Shown in pieces: positions 1 to 5,180 of a DNA stretch of 5,383 bases (its first letter is position 1; each line of letters starts with the position of its first letter). This DNA is from Planctomycetota bacterium (GTDB lineage Bacteria > Planctomycetota > Planctomycetia > Pirellulales > Pirellulaceae). A program made the translations under genes and the position numbers. Where the stretch lies: the NCBI GenBank assembly GCA_024274855.1, contig JAJSAJ010000035.1, positions 1 to 5,383 on the forward strand, given 5' to 3'. The notes beneath the pieces were generated by a model that saw only the letters and a list, made by a program, of their open reading frames with translations, was not told the DNA's origin and did no database searches.

Positions 1-156
1 ACCGCGAACCGGCTGCACGACCGGCAACGCCGACCATGACATCGATATTCATCGTGGAGTATTTCCGAACGCTTTCATCCATTTGACAATCGCATTAACG
101 AAGAGAGAGCGTTTTCGATTCGAATTAAAGCCGAGACCAAACAACCGCGTAGCAGC

Positions 157-162
157 GAAAGG
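157..162 (+). promoter_or_regulatory. Weak ribosome binding site for the octaheme cytochrome
   Basis: The purine stretch GAAAGG lies 5 nt before ATG 168 and 11 nt before the in-frame ATG 174. Neither spacing is ideal, so the protein may begin at Met1 or Met3. The difference does not affect the membrane anchor. Confidence 0.4.
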
Positions 163-167
163 CGTGA

Positions 168-1847
168 ATGGTCATGAATCTCAAAACCAAACAGCTGGTT
201 ATCGCCATCCTTGGAATCTTGTTCCTTGTTTCCCTGATATTTGTGCAGTGGATGGAAGTGGTACGGAAACGGGCCGAGCTCGGCTTGATTGCTCATCCAG
301 TCAAAATCCCGGAAACGTCCAAGAAGTGTGCGGAATGTCACGCAAAGGAGACACCGGGCATCCATGATCAGTGGCGAAGCAGCACGCACGCCGTCAAAGG
401 GATCGCTTGCTATGATTGCCACAAGGCCAGAAAAGAAGATCCCGACTGCTACGAACATCATGGCCAGATCATCGCCACGATCGTCACGCCCCGCGATTGC
501 TCGGAATGCCATAAGAGAGAGTTTGATGAGTTCGAGCACAGCCATCATTCCCGAGCGGGAAACATCCTGGCATCGCTTGATAATGTATTGGCGGAAAAAG
601 TCGAGGGAAACCGAACGCCCTTCAGCCCCCATTCGCCAACGCCCGGTCGGACCAGCATGGGCATGGTCAATGGGATGGCCAGCGTTACTTCCGGATGCAA
701 ACAGTGCCATGGCGCTAAAGTTGCCTTGGAAGGGACCGATGGCAATCCGATCACCTTGGACGACCTGAAACCTGATCCCGTTACCGGACTTCCGACCAAC
801 GCTGAAGCGGTTGCACGAATAAAGAGGGACCAAGAACACGACCGTCCGATCCTGACGCACGCATCATGGCCAAATACTGTAATCGGCCGGAAGAACCTGG
901 ACGGATCACAAGGATCGTGCTCGGCATGCCACTCGCGACACGACTTCTCGCCCCGCCGTGCCCGCCAGCCGGAAAACTGCGGCAAATGCCACCTGGGCCC
1001 GGACCACCCACAGAAAGAAATTTACGAGGAATCCAAGCATGGGATCGCCTACCGCGACCTGAAAGAGCATCTGAACCTTGATGCCACCTCCTGGGTGCTC
1101 GGGAAGGACTACTCGCAGGCGCCCACATGTGCCACCTGTCACATGTCAGGCAACTCGCTGAACAAGGGCCGCGTAACACACGATCCGGCCGAACGACTGT
1201 CCTGGACCAACCGACCGAAAGTCAGCCTGGCAATGGACACCGACAAAAATGGCAAAGTCGTCAAAGAGACGGAACCGGCCAAACGCCGCAAACTGGTCGT
1301 CAGCAGTTGGCGTGAGAAGCGAGACCGAATGAAACGCGTCTGTTCGCATTGCCATACCCCCAACTACATTTCCGCCTTCTACGCGCAATATGATGACTTC
1401 ATCCACAACTACAATGAGAAGTTCGGCAAACCAGGCATCGCAATCATGGGTGCCTTGCTGGAAAACAACCTCCGAACCAAAGCGAATTTCGATGAAGAAA
1501 TCGAGTGGACGTGGTTCTATCTCTGGCACCACGAAGGCCGTCGGGCACGTCATGGAGCGTCGATGATGGCCCCCGATTATGCCCATTGGCATGGCATGTA
1601 CGAAGTGGCTGAACGGTTCTATATGGAACTGATTCCACAAGCCCGAGAGATGGCCGAACATGGCAAGACATCGGGCAACGCCAAGGGCGCTCAGGCTGTC
1701 CTGACGGTGATCGACGAGATCCTCGCAAGGCCCGAACACGCGTGGTTTGAAAAGGAGACTCGTAAACGTAACGAGCATCCATCGAGTGCGAAAGCCGAAC
1801 CGGCCAAGCCCGGCAAACCGAGTGGTACAAACGCGAAAAAGACCTGA
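168..1847 (+). CDS. hao: Membrane-anchored octaheme cytochrome c, hydroxylamine oxidoreductase (HAO) family
   Basis: 559 aa. Eight CXXCH heme c sites are visible, at residues 54-58, 81-85, 111-115, 177-181, 251-255, 271-275, 321-325 and 392-396. There is no CXXCK, as octaheme nitrite reductases have, and no CX15CH, as MccA has. The stretch from WPNT (234) through GSCSACHSRHDFS, RARQPENCGKCHLGPDHPQKEIYEESKHG and DYSQAPTCATCHMSG (about 314-328) is typical of HAO. By family, heme 4 (CKQCH, 177-181) would be the catalytic, P460-type heme. A Tyr-rich segment near the C terminus (DYAHWHGMYE, 470-479) may hold the tyrosine that cross-links to that heme in true HAO. Family members oxidise hydroxylamine or hydrazine, or run reductively; which applies here is not settled. 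Residues 9-28 are hydrophobic after a Lys-containing N terminus, with no AxA cleavage site or lipobox, so I infer an uncleaved anchor with the heme domain in the periplasm. The tail after about 535 is Lys/Pro/Ala-rich and probably disordered. An in-frame TGA at 165-167 limits the start to ATG 168 or ATG 174. No c554 or cM552 partner is in the window. Confidence 0.93.
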   Translation: MVMNLKTKQLVIAILGILFLVSLIFVQWMEVVRKRAELGLIAHPVKIPETSKKCAECHAKETPGIHDQWRSSTHAVKGIACYDCHKARKEDPDCYEHHGQIIATIVTPRDCSECHKREFDEFEHSHHSRAGNILASLDNVLAEKVEGNRTPFSPHSPTPGRTSMGMVNGMASVTSGCKQCHGAKVALEGTDGNPITLDDLKPDPVTGLPTNAEAVARIKRDQEHDRPILTHASWPNTVIGRKNLDGSQGSCSACHSRHDFSPRRARQPENCGKCHLGPDHPQKEIYEESKHGIAYRDLKEHLNLDATSWVLGKDYSQAPTCATCHMSGNSLNKGRVTHDPAERLSWTNRPKVSLAMDTDKNGKVVKETEPAKRRKLVVSSWREKRDRMKRVCSHCHTPNYISAFYAQYDDFIHNYNEKFGKPGIAIMGALLENNLRTKANFDEEIEWTWFYLWHHEGRRARHGASMMAPDYAHWHGMYEVAERFYMELIPQAREMAEHGKTSGNAKGAQAVLTVIDEILARPEHAWFEKETRKRNEHPSSAKAEPAKPGKPSGTNAKKT

Positions 1848-1870
1848 AACGGGTTTCGCCCGCACTCCAA

Positions 1871-1883
1871 GTGGCGGAGCCAC
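1871..1883. repeat. Short hairpin behind the cytochrome gene (GTGGC/GCCAC)
   Basis: GTGGC and GCCAC pair over five bases around a GGA loop, 23 nt after the cytochrome stop codon. It is the first of a cluster of hairpins and could be part of one repeat module with those at 1897 and 1922. No T tract follows, so it is not a classical intrinsic terminator. Confidence 0.5.
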
Positions 1884-1896
1884 GACCAGTATTGTC

Positions 1897-1918
1897 GAAC
1901 GGACGTCCACGTCCGTTC
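1897..1918. repeat. Perfect 9-bp hairpin, first arm of a tandem hairpin pair
   Basis: GAACGGACG (1897-1905) pairs perfectly with CGTCCGTTC (1910-1918) around the loop TCCA. It is separated by only three bases from a second perfect hairpin of related sequence. The arrangement resembles REP/BIME-type intergenic repeats. It could also help end or stabilise the cytochrome transcript. Confidence 0.75.
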
Positions 1919-1921
1919 ATT

Positions 1922-1943
1922 CGACGGACCTGGAGGTCCGTCG
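1922..1943. repeat. Perfect 10-bp hairpin, second arm of a tandem hairpin pair
   Basis: CGACGGACCT (1922-1931) pairs perfectly with AGGTCCGTCG (1934-1943) around a GG loop. Both this and the preceding hairpin contain ACGGAC...GTCCGT. They differ at the inner base pairs, where G/C becomes C/G on both arms, so pairing is kept while sequence changes. Confidence 0.75.
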
Positions 1944-1951
1944 GACAAGAG

Positions 1952-1968
1952 GTGCGCACGGCGCGCAC
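1952..1968. repeat. GTGCGC/GCGCAC inverted repeat
   Basis: GTGCGC (1952-1957) and GCGCAC (1963-1968) can pair around a five-base loop. The left arm is also part of the palindrome GTGCGCAC. It lies 8 bases after the tandem hairpin pair and may be the end of the same module. Confidence 0.45.
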
Positions 1969-2026
1969 GTCCTACCAACTAAGGATTCGCCAATCAATAA
2001 CTGTCGCACTCTTCCGCATACAGACC

Positions 2027-2047
2027 CCCATGGGCTCGCCCCATGGG
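2027..2047. repeat. CCCATGGG-type inverted repeat
   Basis: CCCATGGGC (2027-2035) faces GCCCCATGGG (2038-2047) with a two-base loop and one bulged C. Each arm is itself close to the CCCATGGG palindrome. No T-rich tract follows. Function unknown. Confidence 0.5.
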
Positions 2048-2137
2048 TGAATCAGTCTCGCAGCTAAAGACGATCGCCGCACGAACTCCCTCCAGTAAAC
2101 GCGACAACAATTGATTCGCCGGCCCCTAAGACTCGAG

Positions 2138-2152
2138 CGAGGCAGGGCCTCG
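2138..2152. repeat. CGAGGC/GCCTCG hairpin
   Basis: CGAGGC (2138-2143) and GCCTCG (2147-2152) pair perfectly around an AGG loop, just left of the interspersed repeat copy at 2168. This is short enough to occur by chance in GC-rich DNA. Confidence 0.35.
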
Positions 2153-2167
2153 AACCACTGCGAATGC

Positions 2168-2206
2168 CTTATCCGCGGGACGCCTTGCCATCCGTGGGCC
2201 CATGTC
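2168..2206 (-). repeat. Single copy of an interspersed 45-bp-type repeat, inverted relative to the array at 4675
   Basis: Read on the minus strand, these 39 bases match 4739-4777 on the plus strand at 37 of 39 positions. The two differences are at CAAGGCG versus CAAAGCG and CCCGCGG versus CCCACGG. The copy lies about 125 bases before the DUF362 start codon. Together with the downstream array it brackets the DUF362/AKR gene pair in inverted orientation. The match is far too long and exact to be chance. Confidence 0.85.
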
Positions 2207-2317
2207 CACGGTGGTCCCAACGGAGTTGGCGTGCGGATTGACTTGGCAGCCCGTGGGCCCCATGGTATCGTGCAGTCGTATCTCAAACGGGTACACATAT
2301 TCTCACGGCCGAGGCAC

Positions 2318-2322
2318 AGGAG
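2318..2322 (+). promoter_or_regulatory. Ribosome binding site that fixes the DUF362 start
   Basis: AGGAG lies 8 nt before ATG 2331, an ideal spacing. The open frame extends upstream to an ATG at 2202. That start falls in repeat DNA, lacks a good site and would put 43 extra residues before the Tat motif, so 2331 is preferred. Confidence 0.85.
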
Positions 2323-2330
2323 ATCAGATC

Positions 2331-3560
2331 ATGGCCAGCCAGTTGAATCGACGGGAGTTTCTCTGCCGGACGTCCGCCATCGGCGGGCTGGCCGCAGTCG
2401 CTGGAGCCAGTGGTTTGCTCGGCGCCGAGACGCTCAGTCCGATCGCTTCGACCGCTCGGGACGCGCCGAGTCTGCCGGTCGCTATCGGGCGTTGTCAAAG
2501 CTATGCGTCCGACCGTTTGTTTGGCGTCTTGAGCGGGGCGTTGGACCAGATCGGTGGGATTCGGTCTCTGGTCGCCGGCAAGACGGTCGCGGTAAAGCTG
2601 AATCTGACCGGTGGTCCACGATGGAAACTGGGCGGTTTGCCTGCATTTCAAACGTACCATGTCCATCCCCAATTCGTCGCAGCGACCTGTGCGGCATTGC
2701 ATCGGGCCGGTGCCAAGCGGATCACGATTCTGGAAAGTGGTTACTCGACAAAACCACTGGCCGATGTAATGGCAGCGGGCGGATGGGACATCGACGCGAT
2801 CAATCGTGCCGGCGGTGGGAACGTTCGCTGGGAAGATACGCGGCACAAGGGATCGTATCGCAATTACAGTCGCCTGAAGGTGCCCTGGGGCGGATACGTC
2901 TATCCGGCATTTGACGTAAACGCCGCGTACGAAAAGAATGACGTGTTTGTCTCCATTGGCAAGCTGAAAGATCATGCGAATGCGGGCGTAACCATGTCGG
3001 TCAAGAACCTGTTCGGCATGGCGCCCACATCGATCTACGGTGACAACTATGACGGCGCGGGACGGGCTCAAGTTGACGAACAGACAACATCGGCTCGCGG
3101 CGATACGTTTCACAAGGGGAAACGAATGCCACCCGGCGGTGCGCCGCAAGAAGTCGCTTTGAACTCGTCCCGCCAATGGAGCCACCGAGTTCCACGTGTC
3201 ACTGCCGATCTGTTTGGAGCTCGCATTCCCGATCTATGCCTGGTCGATGGGATCGAAACCAACCGTGGCGGCGAAGGACCCTGGATCAAAGGCGTTCAGC
3301 CAGTCAAGCCTCATCTGCTGTTCGCCGGACGCAACGGAGTCTGCACCGACTCGATTTGCACGGCCGCGATGGGTTACGATCCGGCCGCCGATCACAAACA
3401 GTTTCCGTTCATGGGCGACAATCATCTGAAACTGCTTGCTGAAAAACAGATCGGCACCAACATGGTTGATGCCATCGAAGTACGCGGTCTGCCGCTGAAA
3501 AAAGCTCTGTTTCCATTCAACCCCAAACATCATGAGATCGGCAAGCCGATTTTCAGTTAG
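2331..3560 (+). CDS. Tat-exported DUF362 domain protein
   Basis: 409 aa from ATG 2331, chosen for its AGGAG site and because it puts the twin-arginine motif NRREFL at residues 6-11, followed by an Ala/Gly-rich hydrophobic stretch (about 15-31). This predicts export of the folded protein to the periplasm. DUF362 (PF04015) landmarks, in order: VAVKLNL (86-92), HP (112-113), the ESG turn (135-137), the KLKDHANAGVTMSVKNLFG block (211-229), DGIETNRGGEGP (306-317) and an NGVCTDSICTAAMGYDP segment (335-351). There is no Cys cluster of the 4Fe-4S ferredoxin type that some DUF362 proteins carry, so this is the short form. The biochemical role of this family is not established, and I do not assign one. 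The next gene, 86 nt downstream on the same strand, is also Tat-exported, and the two may be co-transcribed. Confidence 0.9.
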   Translation: MASQLNRREFLCRTSAIGGLAAVAGASGLLGAETLSPIASTARDAPSLPVAIGRCQSYASDRLFGVLSGALDQIGGIRSLVAGKTVAVKLNLTGGPRWKLGGLPAFQTYHVHPQFVAATCAALHRAGAKRITILESGYSTKPLADVMAAGGWDIDAINRAGGGNVRWEDTRHKGSYRNYSRLKVPWGGYVYPAFDVNAAYEKNDVFVSIGKLKDHANAGVTMSVKNLFGMAPTSIYGDNYDGAGRAQVDEQTTSARGDTFHKGKRMPPGGAPQEVALNSSRQWSHRVPRVTADLFGARIPDLCLVDGIETNRGGEGPWIKGVQPVKPHLLFAGRNGVCTDSICTAAMGYDPAADHKQFPFMGDNHLKLLAEKQIGTNMVDAIEVRGLPLKKALFPFNPKHHEIGKPIFS

Positions 3561-3630
3561 AATGCCGTTCCGCCCAATTCCGTGACCTCGTTCGTGCTCG
3601 CATCACGTTTCCAGAATACCACCGGCTCTT

Positions 3631-3636
3631 GAGGAG
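3631..3636 (+). promoter_or_regulatory. Ribosome binding site of the aldo/keto reductase gene
   Basis: GAGGAG lies 10 nt before ATG 3647. It supports this start and gives the gene its own strong initiation site even if it is transcribed together with the DUF362 gene. The 86-nt gap shows no hairpin that would look like a terminator. Confidence 0.8.
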
Positions 3637-3646
3637 TTAGCCAACT

Positions 3647-4642
3647 ATGACAACAGATGATAACCACGCGTCGTTCGTATCACGCCGTACATTTCTTCAG
3701 CAACTGTCGATCGCCGGTGCCGGCACGCTGCTGGTCGATCGTTACGCGTTGGCTCGCGACACACAGAAGTCGCTTCCCAAACGAGTGTTGGGACGCACCA
3801 AACAGGAAGTGACCACCTTGGCGCTCGGCACCTGGCCGTGTGGCAAGTCGAGTGACGTCAGCGTGAATGACATCGCCCGACTGGTTCAAGAGGCACTTGA
3901 CCTGGGGATCAACTTCATCGATGCGGCACGCGCGTACGACAATGCGGAAGAGGGCATTGGCAAGGGGCTCGGAAGACGCCGAAGTGATGTGTTCCTGACA
4001 ACCAAGGTCTGGGCCGATAGTGCGGAAGAAGCGAAGAAGTCCTTAGAGGAGTCGCTTCGGCAACTGCGGACCGATCATGTCGACCTGTGCTATCTGCACA
4101 GTATCGGCAACCGGAACGTCGAGCGGGCGAAAGGCCCCGGCGGCGCACTGGAGTACCTGGTACGTCAGAAAGAAAAAGGAACCATTCGGTTCATCGGCAT
4201 CTCCGGACACTCGCGTCCCAAGGCTTTTGTGCCACTGTTGAAAACCGGCCAAATCGACGTATTGATGCCGGCGATGAACTTCGTCGACCGATACACGTAT
4301 AATTTCGAACAAACGGTCATGCCGGTCGCTCGGGAACACGGCGTGGGGGTCGTCTGCATGAAGGTTTTTGGGGGTATGCAGGGTGGTTTCGCAAAGGCCA
4401 GTGGTCCGAACCCGGGTCCCATGGTCAAGAAGGCCATGCTGCATCAAGCCATTCGATACAGCTTGGGTATTCCAGGTGTCGCGACGGTCGTCATTGGTCC
4501 GCACACGGTGGAACAACTGCGAGAAAACGTCAAGATGGTATGCAACTATACGCCATTGTCGGATGCGGAAAAACAGTCGCTCAGCCAACTCGGCAAACAA
4601 CTGGCACAAAGCTGGGGCCCCCATTTCGGACCGGTTGCCTAG
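3647..4642 (+). CDS. Tat-exported aldo/keto reductase
   Basis: 331 aa. A twin-arginine motif SRRTFLQ (12-18) precedes a hydrophobic stretch (about 19-30), predicting Tat export. From about residue 44 (KRVLGRTKQEVTTLALGTW) the protein follows the aldo/keto reductase barrel. The catalytic tetrad is intact: Asp92 and Tyr97 in NFIDAARAYDNAEE, Lys120 in FLTTKVW and His151 in LCYLHS. The C-terminal cofactor region IGPHTVEQLRENV (283-295) is also present. Family members reduce aldehydes and ketones, often on sugars, with NADPH. The substrate here is unknown. No C-terminal ferredoxin domain or Cys cluster is present. A pyridine-nucleotide enzyme outside the cytoplasm is unusual: either the cofactor is carried along by folded Tat export, or the signal acts only as an anchor. 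It probably forms a unit with the preceding DUF362 gene. Confidence 0.92.
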   Translation: MTTDDNHASFVSRRTFLQQLSIAGAGTLLVDRYALARDTQKSLPKRVLGRTKQEVTTLALGTWPCGKSSDVSVNDIARLVQEALDLGINFIDAARAYDNAEEGIGKGLGRRRSDVFLTTKVWADSAEEAKKSLEESLRQLRTDHVDLCYLHSIGNRNVERAKGPGGALEYLVRQKEKGTIRFIGISGHSRPKAFVPLLKTGQIDVLMPAMNFVDRYTYNFEQTVMPVAREHGVGVVCMKVFGGMQGGFAKASGPNPGPMVKKAMLHQAIRYSLGIPGVATVVIGPHTVEQLRENVKMVCNYTPLSDAEKQSLSQLGKQLAQSWGPHFGPVA

Positions 4643-4674
4643 TTCGACAGAAGCTGAGTCTGGAACTGATTCAC

Positions 4675-4812
4675 GTCCACGGATAAGACTGAGGACGTCG
4701 GCCGACGGATGGCAAAGCGGCCCACCGATACGGCAGAAGACATGGGCCCACGGATGGCAAAGCGTCCCACGGATAAGACTGAAGACAGTGGCCCACGGAT
4801 CGTCACGCAAAG
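4675..4812 (+). repeat. Tandem array of a degenerate 45-bp repeat, three units
   Basis: Units run 4675-4719, 4720-4764 and 4765-4812, the last diverging after about 36 bases. Each unit contains the core (C)CCACGGAT twice, so cores begin at 4675, 4701, 4720, 4746, 4765 and 4791 with alternating spacing of 26 and 19 bases. Most units end in GGCAAAGCG. A single inverted copy lies at 2168-2206. The array is near the end of the aldo/keto reductase gene (33 nt past the stop). Confidence 0.88.
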
Positions 4813-4826
4813 ACGGTTCGCTTCCA

Positions 4827-4840
4827 GGGGGTCAGACCCC
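4827..4840. repeat. GGGGTC/GACCCC palindrome
   Basis: GGGGTC (4828-4833) and GACCCC (4835-4840) are perfectly complementary around a single A, with an extra G on the left. Palindromes of this form are recurrent intergenic elements in several bacterial groups. Here it lies 15 bases after the tandem array. No mobility gene is nearby. Confidence 0.55.
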
Positions 4841-4982
4841 ACAGACCCCAGCGGCGTGAACGGCAAAGAAAGAAAAAAGGGAAGGGAAAGAAATACGGAA
4901 GCGGCACATCAAACCGTTCGGCCTCACACAAAGCCATGCGATCGGACGAACGCCAAGCCGTGAAACACCATCTCTTCCTTTC

Positions 4983-5007
4983 CTTTGCGATTTTGCGCCT
5001 TTGCGTG
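4983..5007 (-). repeat. Period-8 TTTGCG repeat (CGCAAA on the minus strand)
   Basis: TTTGCG occurs three times at exact 8-base steps (4984, 4992 and 5000), ending in CTTTGCGTG. Read on the minus strand this is the CACGCAAAGGCGCAAAATCGCAAAG type of intergenic repeat. A partial inverted counterpart, CACGCAAAG, lies at 4804-4812, at the end of the tandem array. Confidence 0.65.
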
Positions 5008-5180
5008 CGTATCTTCTTCCAATCCGCGTCGTTTTTCCGTAGACCTGTACGCCTTGTGCGCAACAAATCCACCGCGAGCCACGAGTCCCATCTTGCCTGG
5101 ACTGTGACCAATGTGCGCGCATCCAGCGTTGCTTTGACAGCCCTTTCTAAGATGCTTCGTGCTAATTCCGTGCGTTCGAT

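Larger units (their letters stand above)
1848..2330. other. Gene-free interval rich in hairpins, between the cytochrome and DUF362 genes
   Basis: 483 bases with no convincing gene. Open frames crossing it start or end inside the neighbouring genes and match nothing I recognise. It holds four small inverted repeats between 1871 and 1968, a CCCATGGG-type inverted repeat at 2027-2047, a six-base-pair hairpin at 2138-2152 and a copy of the interspersed repeat at 2168-2206. A second GC-rich stretch at about 2251-2264 (CCGTGGGCCCCATG) resembles the core of that repeat and may be a decayed copy. The DUF362 promoter should lie here, but I see no convincing -35/-10 pair. Confidence 0.6.
4643..5180. 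other. Gene-free interval between convergent genes, a mosaic of repeats
   Basis: 538 bases between the aldo/keto reductase stop and the FeoB stop, with no supported gene. Several frames stay open here, but their peptides mirror the repeats. The 45-bp period is a multiple of three and keeps frames open on both strands. From left to right it holds the tandem array (4675-4812), a GGGGTC/GACCCC palindrome, an all-purine tract (4865-4893) and a TTTGCG repeat (4983-5007). The part from about 5010 to 5180 shows nothing I can name. No T-tailed terminator is evident for either gene. Confidence 0.65.

Noticed and set aside
83..88. Perfect TTGACA hexamer upstream of the cytochrome gene as a -35 box
   Set aside because: No acceptable -10 hexamer lies 16-18 bases downstream (positions 105-112 read AGAG/GAGCG-like), so a sigma-70 promoter is not supported.
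1..167. A possible upstream or divergent gene end in the left leader
   Set aside because: A plus frame ends at the TGA at 37-39, another at 84-86, and a minus frame is open across 1-86 with ATGs. None gives a recognisable protein end or a good ribosome binding site, and the visible pieces are too short to judge.
75..860. Long minus-strand open frame of 261 codons opposite the cytochrome gene
   Set aside because: It is antisense to a clear multiheme cytochrome, has no recognisable domain, and is explained by the codon pattern of the real gene.
1897..1943. Intrinsic terminator of the cytochrome gene
   Set aside because: The stems are strong, but no T tract follows either one. A structural or REP-like role fits as well, so it is listed as a repeat.
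2111..2914. Plus-strand open frame of 267 codons overlapping the DUF362 gene
   Set aside because: It starts in repeat DNA and then runs out of frame through the well-supported DUF362 gene. Its peptide is Arg/Ser/Gly-rich with no domain.
4675..4812. CRISPR array
   Set aside because: Units are contiguous and degenerate, with no unique spacers of uniform length between identical repeats, and no cas gene is present.
4709..4963. Small repeat protein (MAKRPTD...) encoded by the tandem array
   Set aside because: The repeat unit is 45 bases, so several frames on both strands show 15-residue repeats equally well. No frame has a convincing ribosome binding site.
4803..5122. Minus-strand open frames of about 100 codons downstream of feoB
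   Set aside because: Their peptides read through the palindrome, the purine tract and the TTTGCG repeat (THAKAQNRKGK-type sequence), a common kind of spurious repeat-derived call.
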